A stretch of DNA of 23,661 nucleotides. Origin: Angelakisella sp. (GTDB taxonomy: Bacteria; Bacillota; Clostridia; Oscillospirales; Ruminococcaceae). Shown here piece by piece: positions 7,981-15,194 of this stretch. Positions within the stretch are counted from its first letter, which is position 1. Every line of letters starts with the position of its first letter. The DNA is taken from positions 1 to 23,661 of the forward strand of contig JAHHTR010000026.1 of NCBI GenBank assembly GCA_020024515.1, in the 5' to 3' direction. Made by a program: the position numbers and the translations under genes. The notes beneath the pieces are model-generated. The model was not told where the DNA came from and made no database searches. It was given only the letters and a program-made list of their open reading frames with translations.

Positions 7981-8487
7981 ATGTTTGGAAATTGTAATCT
8001 TATTAATCAAAATAAATATCTCCACATTGATATTTGCTCTCCTGTTGATGGCGATGTTATACCATTAAATCAAATTGATGACCCATATTTTAAAACAGGC
8101 AAACTTGGTCAAGGTGCTGCTATTATTCCACAAAGTGGCAAAATATATGCACCTGCTGACAGTACTGTTGCTGCAATTTTTAATACAGGACATGCGATCA
8201 TTTTAAAAACATATAGCGGTGTAGATTTACTGATACATATTGGCATTGATACTGTAAAACTTAAAGGCAAAGGATTTAAAATACATTGTCAAAAAGACGA
8301 TAATGTACAAACCGGTGATTTACTTATAGAAGTTGACCTTGACCTACTAAAAAGCCAAGGATATAACACAACGATACCTATTATTGTGTGTAATTCAGAA
8401 GAATATAGCGACATAATATTAAAAAACTTTGGATATGTTAATGCTTTAACTTCAATCTTAACCCTTCAAACAGGAGAAGATAGCTAA
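7981..8487 (+). CDS. Orphan PTS glucose-type IIA protein
   Basis: A 168-residue stand-alone EIIA of the glucose/beta-glucoside family, which takes phosphate from HPr and passes it to an IIB domain. Both active-site histidines are present: His71 in NTGHA and His86 in LLIHIGIDTVKLKG; the latter is the phosphorylated one in the family. ATG at 7981 is preferred over GTG at 7969, which would lie inside the AAAGGTGA ribosome site (7965-7972). No IIB or IIC gene adjoins it, so it must serve a permease elsewhere or act as a regulator. It differs from the IIA in the PTS operon (22014-22502): the C-terminus (YVNALTSILTL) lacks the usual V..GD.V strand and continues with an acidic tail. It has its own promoter and terminator. 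Confidence 0.88.
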   Translation: MFGNCNLINQNKYLHIDICSPVDGDVIPLNQIDDPYFKTGKLGQGAAIIPQSGKIYAPADSTVAAIFNTGHAIILKTYSGVDLLIHIGIDTVKLKGKGFKIHCQKDDNVQTGDLLIEVDLDLLKSQGYNTTIPIIVCNSEEYSDIILKNFGYVNALTSILTLQTGEDS

Positions 8488-8502
8488 AAAAACTCTACAA
8501 AC

Positions 8503-8553
8503 AACAAACAATTCAAAAAACCACAAAATCGGTAATTTGAATTGTTTGTTTTT
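8503..8553 (+). terminator. Intrinsic terminator after the IIA gene
   Basis: A 15-bp perfect stem (8503-8517 with 8536-8550; the arm begins AACAAACAATTC) has an 18-base loop and runs into TTTTT at 8549-8553. On the minus strand a T-run appears about 10 bases after the stem, so it may also stop ftsZ transcripts. Confidence 0.75.
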
Positions 8554-8586
8554 AAATATTAAAATATTTAAATTTAGTGTTTAATA

Positions 8587-9855
8587 TTATAAGTTTGTAC
8601 GTCTGTCAAGCATCTTTATAATATCGTCCATATTAAACTCATTAACTTCTTTTTTGTCACTGTCAACAGTATCTTCATCTACAACCGGTTTGATAATCTC
8701 CGCTTGTTTTTCAACAGGTTTTTCTGTTACTACCGATTGTTTGACTACTGTTGGTTGCACTGTTTCCTGAGGAGCTGAAAATAGTGGTCTGTCTACAACT
8801 TTTCTTTTTTCGTCACCAAAACGTGTAGCAATAACTGTAACTCTGACTCCGTTTTCAAGCTCAGGCATTTCCGCAAAACCTGAATAAATCTCTGCTTCTT
8901 CATCAACCAAATCTGTTATTAACTTAGTTGCAGCATCAACTTTTTTCATACTGATTTGTTGCATACTTGGTATCACAAAGTTGATAAGAACACTCTTTGC
9001 ACCATGTAAACTTGTTTCAAGCAGTCGTGTTGATATAGCTGTTTGTGTAGCTTCCAATATTGCATCATTATCTTGACGAATTTCAGCAGTACCTACACCC
9101 AGATGCGTATAGCCTGCATTTTGAAGTACAGCAGTTAGGTCGGCAAAGTCCAAGTTAATAAATCCTATAATTGAAACTATTTCGGATACGCTGCGTATTG
9201 TTTGAGCTAAAACATCATCTGCTCTGCCATAAGCCTCAGCAAGTGTAATATCTTCTTCTTCTGATATTAGCTTTTGGTTAGGAATAACAAGCAATGCATC
9301 AACATTCTCTCGCAATTTATCAATACCTGTAATTGCGGATTTCATGCGTCTCTTACCTTCATTATCGAATGGCTTTGTAACAATAGCAACTGTCAAAATA
9401 CCAAGTTCTCTTGCAATTTTTGCAATGTATGGCGATGCACCTGTGCCTGTTCCACCGCCCATACCCGCTGTTATTATAAGCATCTTTGTATCTTTTAGCA
9501 TAGACGCTATCTTCTCTTTGCTTTCTTCTGCGGATTTTTCACCTATTTCAGGATTACCACCGGCACCTGTTCCCTCTGTAAGCTTTTCGCCTATTTGAAC
9601 TTTAAAGTCTGCTTTTGATTTATCAAGTACTCGTGAATCGGTATTAAGCGCAACATATTCAATTTGCATCTCATCATCTGTAAGTATCGCAAATTTACTT
9701 GTAAACTCTGACTTGTACTCAACATTAGGAGTAGAGCTAAAATCATTATCACGCAGTGAGCACATTCTATTTACGGCATTACCGCCACCGCCACCAACAC
9801 CCATTACACTAATTTTGACGGTATTATTTTTTGTTTTATCAAAATCTATACTCAT
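8587..9855 (-). CDS. ftsZ: Cell division protein FtsZ with N-terminal insertion
   Basis: Tubulin-like GTPase that forms the Z-ring. The GTP site is complete: GVGGGGGN (19-26), ALNTDSR (69-75), the tubulin signature GGGTGTG (133-139), KPFDNEGKRR (161-170) and the T7 loop NLDFADL (234-240) with both acidic residues. Between NRM (29-31) and IEYVALNTD (65-73) there are 33 residues where E. coli FtsZ has about 7: an insertion of about 26 residues between the first helix and second strand. A variable linker (about 355-405) leads to the tail MDDIIKMLDRR, the place of the FtsA/SepF-binding peptide. GGAGGGG precedes the ATG by 6 bases. It stands outside any division cluster, so it could be the main FtsZ or a second copy. 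Confidence 0.92.
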   Translation of the reverse strand: MSIDFDKTKNNTVKISVMGVGGGGGNAVNRMCSLRDNDFSSTPNVEYKSEFTSKFAILTDDEMQIEYVALNTDSRVLDKSKADFKVQIGEKLTEGTGAGGNPEIGEKSAEESKEKIASMLKDTKMLIITAGMGGGTGTGASPYIAKIARELGILTVAIVTKPFDNEGKRRMKSAITGIDKLRENVDALLVIPNQKLISEEEDITLAEAYGRADDVLAQTIRSVSEIVSIIGFINLDFADLTAVLQNAGYTHLGVGTAEIRQDNDAILEATQTAISTRLLETSLHGAKSVLINFVIPSMQQISMKKVDAATKLITDLVDEEAEIYSGFAEMPELENGVRVTVIATRFGDEKRKVVDRPLFSAPQETVQPTVVKQSVVTEKPVEKQAEIIKPVVDEDTVDSDKKEVNEFNMDDIIKMLDRRTNL

Positions 9856-9899
9856 TTTTACCCCTCCGACTATAAACTATTGTATGTCAATAATGTTAA

Positions 9900-9928
9900 T
9901 CTATAAAAAATTTATGATATAATGCCAA
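9900..9928 (-). promoter_or_regulatory. Promoter of ftsZ
   Basis: On the minus strand, -35 TTGGCA (9923-9928), a 17-base spacer, -10 TATAGA (9900-9905). The predicted start is about 38 bases before the ftsZ ATG. The rest of the 9929-10059 gap is AT-rich with no gene; the vanY stop region holds only a weak 4-5 bp stem (10055-10066). Confidence 0.6.
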
Positions 9929-10059
9929 TAATTAAAATCATTATTATTAACTTCCTATTCTTGATACACATTTTTACTGTTAAATTAAAAATTAATAAAC
10001 ATTATTTAAATATTATTGTTTTTTTTTACAAAATTCACGAAAAAGTTTCAAAAACCAAT

Positions 10060-11079
10060 TTATTGGCTTAAATATTCTTCCAAGCACATTTTATTTTCAT
10101 ACATTTCTTTCGCCGCTTCAACCCCAACAAAACGATAGTGCCACGGTTCATAAACTATGCCTGTGATATCAGTTTTATCTTTCGGATATCTTAAAACAAA
10201 GCCATATTTATATGAATTTGCCATAAGCCATTTTTGTTCTGCGGTTTTTTCTTGCGATGAGTCCAGTATTTGATAGCTTGTTGCCACTATATCAAGTGCC
10301 AGTGCTGTATGATGTTCACTTGTTCCCGGAATTGCTACCCACTTTGCCGCCTCTGCTTCGGCATCGTCTATCGAATATCCCATATTTAAATATTTTTTTA
10401 CCTGTGCATCGAATAATTGCTGTTGTCTTTCTACTGTTCTGTAAGATGAACATATAAGAGGTTGTAATCCTTCCGCACGTGCATCATCTATCATTTTTTG
10501 CAAATATGGATATGCTCTACTATCAATTGAATGCCCATTTTTAAGTGTTGTTTTCTCAACTGAGAAATTTTCAGGTAATTTATTCCAAGGATTTACAAGT
10601 AATAAATTCCATTTTGTTTTATCTATATTTGCTGTTTCCGAGACTTCTGGAGAAGCCGGTACCTCAGGTGTTTCCGGTGTATTTGTATTTTCGGAACTTG
10701 TACTGCTTTCAGTAGAAACGAAAGATGATGAAGAAGTGCTTGACGAAGTTTCTCCACTGCTGTCACTACGGTCACTGCTACTATCCGAACTTGTTTCGTT
10801 ATTGATATTATTATCTGTTTCGAAAACCACATAGTCATTAGCCGAACCATGTGTTCCGCCATTATTGTTATTTATATTCGGTCTATCTTGCTGGGTTACA
10901 GAAGAATTCTCTGCTACGTTATTATAATCAATAACAGAAAAAACAATTCTTTGTATCAAAAATATCAATAAAACAATAAACACTATCAATATAAATATTA
11001 AAATAACTCTATTTTTAATTATTTGTCGCTTGCGTTTTTCATCTTTTCTTTTTTTTATAAGTTTATCATTATTATCCAT
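10060..11079 (-). CDS. VanY-type D-alanyl-D-alanine carboxypeptidase, membrane-anchored
   Basis: A 339-residue extracellular zinc peptidase of the M15B family, which trims the terminal D-Ala from peptidoglycan stem peptides. A highly basic N-terminus (1-24) precedes one membrane helix (25-47). Residues 55-150 form a low-complexity linker rich in Ser, Thr, Asn and then Pro/Glu, which probably spans the wall. The catalytic domain (about 155-335) has SSYRTVERQQQLF (211-223), the zinc motif SEHHTALALDI (254-264; His256 and Asp263) and EPWHYRFVG (311-319; Glu311 base and His314 third ligand). All catalytic positions are intact. AGGAG precedes the ATG by 6 bases. It is not next to vanH/A/X or a VanRS pair, so a housekeeping role is more likely than glycopeptide resistance. 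Confidence 0.9.
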   Translation of the reverse strand: MDNNDKLIKKRKDEKRKRQIIKNRVILIFILIVFIVLLIFLIQRIVFSVIDYNNVAENSSVTQQDRPNINNNNGGTHGSANDYVVFETDNNINNETSSDSSSDRSDSSGETSSSTSSSSFVSTESSTSSENTNTPETPEVPASPEVSETANIDKTKWNLLLVNPWNKLPENFSVEKTTLKNGHSIDSRAYPYLQKMIDDARAEGLQPLICSSYRTVERQQQLFDAQVKKYLNMGYSIDDAEAEAAKWVAIPGTSEHHTALALDIVATSYQILDSSQEKTAEQKWLMANSYKYGFVLRYPKDKTDITGIVYEPWHYRFVGVEAAKEMYENKMCLEEYLSQ

Positions 11080-11134
11080 TGAGGTCTCCTATGTTTTTAA
11101 TACTACAAATTTAGAATAATCTTTATTTTATGTT

Positions 11135-11163
11135 ATTATAACACAGCAAATTTTAGAATACAA
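11135..11163 (-). promoter_or_regulatory. Promoter of the vanY-like gene
   Basis: On the minus strand, -35 TTGTAT (11158-11163), a 17-base spacer, consensus -10 TATAAT (11135-11140) with an upstream TG (extended -10). It abuts the terminator of the OadG-related gene. Confidence 0.65.
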
Positions 11164-11195
11164 AATAATCCCTATTTTTTTACAAAACAGGGATT
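11162..11195 (-). terminator. Intrinsic terminator after OadG-related small gene
   Basis: Arms 11167-11178 (AATCCCTATTTT) and 11184-11195 (AAAACAGGGATT) pair with one mismatch (an A facing a C) around a 5-base loop; the minus-strand product then reads ATTTTGTATTC. Confidence 0.7.
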
Positions 11196-11217
11196 AAAAA
11201 TTAATTATATATTCACA

Positions 11218-11361
11218 TTATTTTTGTGCTTTTTTATCTGAATTATCGGAAAATTTATTCAGAGCAGTCATCAGCAAAATAATAACTCCTGTAACTATAA
11301 AAATTCCCAACGTTCCTTTACCCATTATCGGTAGTGTCTGTAAAAAAGCTTCATAATTCAT
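11218..11361 (-). CDS. OadG-related small membrane subunit of a sodium-pump decarboxylase
   Basis: An intact 47-residue ORF: a short N-terminus with LQTLPIMGKGTLGIF, one strong membrane helix (about residues 15-33) and a polar Lys/Asp tail. This is the pattern of the very small OadG-related subunits that accompany the beta subunit of biotin-dependent, sodium-translocating decarboxylases, where they are thought to help assembly. It starts 10 bases after the stop of the decayed oadB reading frame, on the same strand. The ribosome site is weak (GAAGTGA, about 6 bases upstream). Its partner beta subunit is broken and no alpha or biotin-carrier gene is present, so it may be a relic that has not yet acquired disabling changes. 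The call rests on short-motif resemblance and context. Confidence 0.65.
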   Translation of the reverse strand: MNYEAFLQTLPIMGKGTLGIFIVTGVIILLMTALNKFSDNSDKKAQK

Positions 11362-11371
11362 ATTATTCACT

Positions 11372-11923
11372 TCAATCCAATAAATTTAGTATCAAACCGT
11401 CTACAATAACAAATGCAATTTGTCCTGAAACATTTACATCTATGAAGTGCATAAGTAAAAAGTTTTGATTACCCTCTTGCAAACCAAGTTTATGCACAAC
11501 ACATACTGACATTGGTAATGCGGATATACCTGCCACACCTATTATTGCTATTGATACTGCATCTTTTAAATCAAAACCGAACTGTGCCGCTACACCGAAA
11601 ATCATAAGTTTCCGATTCGACAAAAGCGTGCCAAAGTCTATCATAGCACCAATATCAACAAATAAAAGTAACAGAAATAACTCATTTGCTATACATACTC
11701 AAAAGAGTACATCTATTACACTGATTTCTGCCTCCCCATCATAAATCTATGTTACCGCACCGAAAAGCAGTAAATTGACAAGAATTGCCCCAAAACCCAT
11801 TGGTAGCAAAAGTGTCGGTTCCATATCCTTTTTTACTACAAGATAAATAAGCCAACCACCCATTACACATACAACTACTTGTTGTCAAGTAGTATTCAGC
11901 ACATTAAAAAATAACTCACCCAA
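11372..11923 (-). pseudogene. oadB: Decayed sodium-pump decarboxylase beta subunit (oadB/gcdB-like)
   Basis: Reading the minus strand from a TTG at 11923 (GAGGAG 9 bases upstream), one frame gives a recognisable OadB: VVKKDMEPTLLLPMGFGAIL, then CIANELFLLLLFVDIGAMID, FGTLLSNRKLMIFGVAAQFG, AGISALPMS and NFLLMHFIDVNVSGQIAF. Three in-frame stops interrupt it: TGA at 11885-11887, TAG at 11747-11749 and TGA at 11699-11701. In addition, the large central segment normally found between AVSI.IIG and AGISA.PM is missing, and AAQFG runs directly into FDLKDA without the intervening helix. Total length is about 184 codons, against about 370-400 for the family. OadB forms the sodium channel of oxaloacetate, methylmalonyl-CoA or glutaconyl-CoA decarboxylases; this copy cannot be functional. 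Which decarboxylase it belonged to cannot be told. Confidence 0.88.
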
Positions 11924-12096
11924 AACTTTTTTCTCCTCTTATTACACTCTAAAAATTAATGTCTAGTATATAATCTTGAACAAAATACCAACTTACATAT
12001 ACATAATAGCCATTACCTTGATTATAACAACATTATTTATCGAACGCAATAAAAAGGTAATTAATAAAAATCCTGTTTATTATACATAAAATATTA

Positions 12097-12125
12097 TTGC
12101 AAAAATCTACATTTTATGCTAATAT
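12097..12125 (+). promoter_or_regulatory. Promoter of nfeD-SPFH unit
   Basis: -35 TTGCAA (12097-12102), a 17-base spacer and -10 TAATAT (12120-12125) with an upstream TG (extended -10). The predicted start is about 45 bases before the nfeD ATG. No other feature is seen in 11940-12096. Confidence 0.6.
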
Positions 12126-12176
12126 ATATGCAACATCATTAGTAACAGTTATAATTATTGAGAGGAGCTTTTTATT

Positions 12177-12626
12177 ATGTTAAATATTATGCCGTATGTT
12201 TGGATTTTTGTTGCAATATCTTTTATGCTTTTGGAAGCTGCCACCACACAAATGGTTTCAATTTGGTTTGCAATATCAGCACTGGTTACCATAATCCCAG
12301 CTGCGTTTAAACTTCCGCTTTTAATCCAATTTTCAGTATTTGTTATTTTAGCTCTTGTTCTATTATTAATTACCCGTCCGTTTACCAAAAAATTCCTTGA
12401 AGTTAAAAAGCAAAAAACAAATGCAGACAGAGTATTGGAACTTAACGGAACAGTTATTGAAGAAATTGATAACTTAAAATCTAGCGGACGTGTTGATATT
12501 GACGGACTGTTGTGGACTGCTCGTTCTACTTCAAATGAAGTCATTATTCCTGTCGGTGCTGTTGTAAAACCGGAACGCATTGAAGGTGTTAAAATAATCG
12601 TTACCCCTGTAAACGAAAATGTATGA
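12177..12626 (+). CDS. NfeD family membrane protein
   Basis: A 149-residue protein of the short NfeD class. The N-terminal half contains two to three membrane segments (about 4-22, 24-42 and 45-64), and the C-terminal part (about 84-149) is an OB-fold with the pattern GTVIEEID, SGRVDIDG..WTARS and VIIPVGAVV. NfeD proteins pair with SPFH/band-7 proteins to organise membrane microdomains; the OB-fold is thought to mediate the interaction. The next gene is indeed an SPFH protein, 173 bases downstream on the same strand. GAGGAGC precedes the ATG by 8 bases. There is no protease domain, which separates it from the long NfeD class. Confidence 0.9.
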   Translation: MLNIMPYVWIFVAISFMLLEAATTQMVSIWFAISALVTIIPAAFKLPLLIQFSVFVILALVLLLITRPFTKKFLEVKKQKTNADRVLELNGTVIEEIDNLKSSGRVDIDGLLWTARSTSNEVIIPVGAVVKPERIEGVKIIVTPVNENV

Positions 12627-12799
12627 ACATATTTTATTATCATATTAGTATATTTGTAAAAAAATAAATTGTGGTTGAAAGGAAAGGACATATTTTTATT
12701 CTAAAAACCGAAATCGAAAACTACATAAAAAACTAATTTAAAAATGTTAATAAGTGCAAAAGCACATATTATAAATTTATTTAAAGGGAGGGCATATCT

Positions 12800-13726
12800 A
12801 TGCCATATTTTCTAATTGTTCTAGCCATAATTGTTATTTTGGTAATCTCAAACATCAAAATAGTCCCACAATCCTACTGTTACGTAATAGAAAGATTGGG
12901 TGTTTACAAATGCACATGGGAACGTGGCCCTCATGTAAAAATGCCTTTTGTGGATAAAGTTTTGAAGAAAATATCTTTGAAAGAACAAGTTGTTGACTTT
13001 AAGCCACAACCTGTTATCACAAAAGATAACGTAACTATGCAAATAGATACAGTTGTATTTTTCCAAGTTACAGATGCCAAACTTTATACTTATGGCGTAG
13101 ACCGTCCAATATCAGCTATCGAAAACCTATGCGCTACCACACTTCGTAATATTATAGGTGAAATGGAACTTGACAGTACGCTTACTTCACGCGATGTTAT
13201 CAATACAAAAATAACAGCAACTCTTGATACTGCTACTGATAAATGGGGTATTAAAGTTAATCGTGTTGAACTAAAAAACATTATTCCACCACGTGAAATA
13301 CAAGACGCAATGGAAAAACAAATGAAGGCTGAACGTGAAAGACGTGAATCCATTCTACGCGCAGAAGGAGACAAACACAGTCAAATCCTTGTAGCAGAAG
13401 GTGAAAAACAATCACAAATTCTACGTGCCGAAGCAGAAAAAGAAGCTGCTATTTTACGTGCAGATGCTGTTCGTGAACAAAAAATACGTGAGGCACAAGG
13501 TGAGGCCGAAGCTATACTAATGGTACAAAAAGCTCTTGCAGACAGTTTGAAACTACTAAACGAGGCTCACCCTGACGATAAAGTTCTCACTTTAAAGAGT
13601 TTGGAGGCATTTGCAAAAGTTGCTGACGGTAAAGCTACAAAGATTATTATTCCAAGCGAAATACAAGGTCTTGCAGGTCTTGCAACAAGCTTTAAAGAAG
13701 TTATTTCTACAGACAACGTAAAATAA
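12800..13726 (+). CDS. SPFH/band-7 family membrane protein (QmcA/stomatin-like)
   Basis: A 308-residue protein anchored by an N-terminal helix (about 2-18), followed by the SPFH domain (about 20-175: VPQSYCYVIERLGVYKCTWERG, FKPQPVITKDNVTMQIDTVVFFQV, then RVELKNIIPPREIQDAM). A long charged coiled coil (about 175-245) carries repeated AEGEKQSQILRAEAEKEAAI-like units, and the C-terminus (about 250-308) is the usual oligomerisation region. Such proteins form large membrane rings and work with NfeD partners and membrane proteases. The ribosome site AAAGGGAGGG lies 8 bases before the ATG. It is probably cotranscribed with the nfeD-like gene, as no terminator separates them; the 173-base gap holds no gene. 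No clear terminator follows before the pheST promoter. Confidence 0.93.
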   Translation: MPYFLIVLAIIVILVISNIKIVPQSYCYVIERLGVYKCTWERGPHVKMPFVDKVLKKISLKEQVVDFKPQPVITKDNVTMQIDTVVFFQVTDAKLYTYGVDRPISAIENLCATTLRNIIGEMELDSTLTSRDVINTKITATLDTATDKWGIKVNRVELKNIIPPREIQDAMEKQMKAERERRESILRAEGDKHSQILVAEGEKQSQILRAEAEKEAAILRADAVREQKIREAQGEAEAILMVQKALADSLKLLNEAHPDDKVLTLKSLEAFAKVADGKATKIIIPSEIQGLAGLATSFKEVISTDNVK

Positions 13727-13760
13727 TAAATCAAAATATAAATAAAACTTTAATTACCAC

Positions 13761-13789
13761 TTGAAAAATGCTTATAATAATGTTATTAT
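13761..13789 (+). promoter_or_regulatory. Promoter of the T-box-pheST unit
   Basis: -35 TTGAAA (13761-13766), a 17-base spacer and -10 TATTAT (13784-13789) with TG one base upstream (extended -10). A consensus TATAAT at 13787-13792 overlaps it. Transcription would begin near 13796, just before the T-box leader. Confidence 0.7.
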
Positions 13790-13799
13790 AATTATGTTT

Positions 13800-14066
13800 A
13801 AAACACAATGAACGAGAGAGTAGTTTTTATGTATCATATCAGAGAGACTTATATTTGGTGAAAATAAGTTATGTATATATAATTATGAAGTTCACTCGGG
13901 AGTGGCACTGCTGAACATAGATTATATAACTAGGCAGTGACGTTTCGTTACGTTACAGACGACTAAAAGTGTCGATATACTTATTGTATCGAAATTTGGG
14001 TGGTACCACGGAAGTAATTAATATTATACCTTCGTCCCTGTTCTTTTTGGGGCGAAGGTTTTTTAT
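13800..14066 (+). ncRNA. Phe-specific T-box riboswitch leader
   Basis: A leader of about 265 bases before pheS with the order of parts of a T-box: a GAACGAGAGAGTAG start of stem I, a specifier TTC (13891-13893, a Phe codon) in the context GAAG-TTC-AC, and the T-box core TTTGGGTGGTACCACGG (13995-14011). The bulge TGGT at 14001-14004 can pair with the ACCA end of uncharged tRNA-Phe, whose discriminator base is A. The terminator stem pairs 14029-14038 (CCTTCGTCCC) with 14049-14058 and ends in TTTTTT at 14059-14064. Uncharged tRNA-Phe would stabilise the antiterminator and turn on pheST. The specifier and the downstream genes agree. Confidence 0.93.
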
Positions 14067-14128
14067 ATTTACGAAAAATAACTACCATAACAAAACATAA
14101 AATAATTTATTGGGGAGGAACTAAACCT

Positions 14129-15148
14129 ATGAAAGAAGCATTACAACAAATAAAAGATACTGCTACTTCACAACTGAAAAAAATTGCAGATTTACAAGAG
14201 CTGGATAATATTCGTGTAAAATTTTTGGGTAAAAAAGGGGAACTTACAAATATCCTAAAACAAATGGGTAAACTATCTGCCGAAGAACGTCCTGCAATGG
14301 GACAACTGGCAAACCAGGTACGTGAGTTTTTGGAAAATGAAGTTGCAGAAAAGCAAGAACTACTGAAAAAAACTGCTATGGAGCAAAAACTGAAACTTGA
14401 AACCATTGACGTTACTATGCCGGGAACAAAGATAGAAAAAGGTCACAAACACCCACTAAACATTGTTCTTGATGACATAAAAGAAATATTTATCGGTATG
14501 GGATTTGAAATAGCAGAAGGTCCTGAAATTGAAACAGATTACTATAACTTTGAGGCACTGAACCTACCTAAAAATCACCCTGCACGTGATACACAGGACA
14601 CCTTCTATATAAGTGAAAATATGCTTTTGCGTACACAAACTTCTCCTGTACAAATTCGTGTAATGGAAAATAAAAAACCACCTATCAGAATTATTGCTCC
14701 GGGTCGTGTTTATCGTTCTGACGCTGTTGATGCCACGCACTCACCTGTTTTCCACCAAATTGAAGGACTTGTTGTAGACAAAAATATCACAATGGCAGAC
14801 CTAAAAGGTTGCTTAGAGGCTGTTGTTAAGAAAATCTACGGAGAAAATGCGGTTATTCGTTTTCGTCCACACCACTTCCCATTTACTGAGCCATCAGCGG
14901 AAGTTGACCTACAATGCTTTAACTGTCACGGTGAAGGTTGCCGTATTTGTAAATGTGAAGGCTGGATAGAGATTTTGGGGTGCGGTATGGTTCACCCAAA
15001 AGTACTTTCAAACTGTGGTATTGATCCGGAAGAATACAGCGGATTTGCCTTTGGTATAGGTCTTGAAAGACTTGTTATGGGTAGATACAGTATTGATGAT
15101 ATGCGTATGTTCTACGAAAACGATGTACGTTTCTTGTCACAATTCTAA
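14129..15148 (+). CDS. pheS: Phenylalanyl-tRNA synthetase alpha subunit
   Basis: The catalytic subunit of the cytoplasmic alpha2-beta2 enzyme that joins Phe to tRNA-Phe. The 339-residue length is typical. An N-terminal coiled coil (about 1-85) that contacts tRNA is followed by the class II core: RIIAPGRVYRSDAVDATHSP (motif 2), FRPHHFPFTEPSAEVD, a Cys-rich loop (CFNCHGEGCRICKCEGW) common in Bacillota, and GFAFGIGLERLVMGRY (motif 3). GGGGAGGA lies 9 bases before the ATG. It follows the T-box leader and is 46 bases upstream of pheT. Confidence 0.98.
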   Translation: MKEALQQIKDTATSQLKKIADLQELDNIRVKFLGKKGELTNILKQMGKLSAEERPAMGQLANQVREFLENEVAEKQELLKKTAMEQKLKLETIDVTMPGTKIEKGHKHPLNIVLDDIKEIFIGMGFEIAEGPEIETDYYNFEALNLPKNHPARDTQDTFYISENMLLRTQTSPVQIRVMENKKPPIRIIAPGRVYRSDAVDATHSPVFHQIEGLVVDKNITMADLKGCLEAVVKKIYGENAVIRFRPHHFPFTEPSAEVDLQCFNCHGEGCRICKCEGWIEILGCGMVHPKVLSNCGIDPEEYSGFAFGIGLERLVMGRYSIDDMRMFYENDVRFLSQF

Positions 15149-15194
15149 TTAATAATTACTGATAAAATGAACATTGAAAGGATAGAGTGATAAT

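Noticed and set aside
10060..11079. Glycopeptide-resistance role for the VanY-like protein
   Set aside because: No vanH, vanA/B-type ligase, vanX or VanRS genes are nearby; M15B carboxypeptidases are common housekeeping enzymes.
11699..11887. Possible TGA recoding (Trp or selenocysteine) in the oadB frame
   Set aside because: A TAG also interrupts the same frame, a large central region is missing, and all other genes in the window use TGA as a normal stop; decay is the simpler reading.
12155..12691. 178-codon open frame on the minus strand
   Set aside because: It lies wholly antisense to the well-supported nfeD gene, has no ribosome site and no family pattern.
12676..12740. GAAAGGAAAGG followed by a short open frame between nfeD and the SPFH gene
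   Set aside because: There is no ATG, GTG or TTG at a suitable distance and only about 12 codons remain; treated as non-coding.
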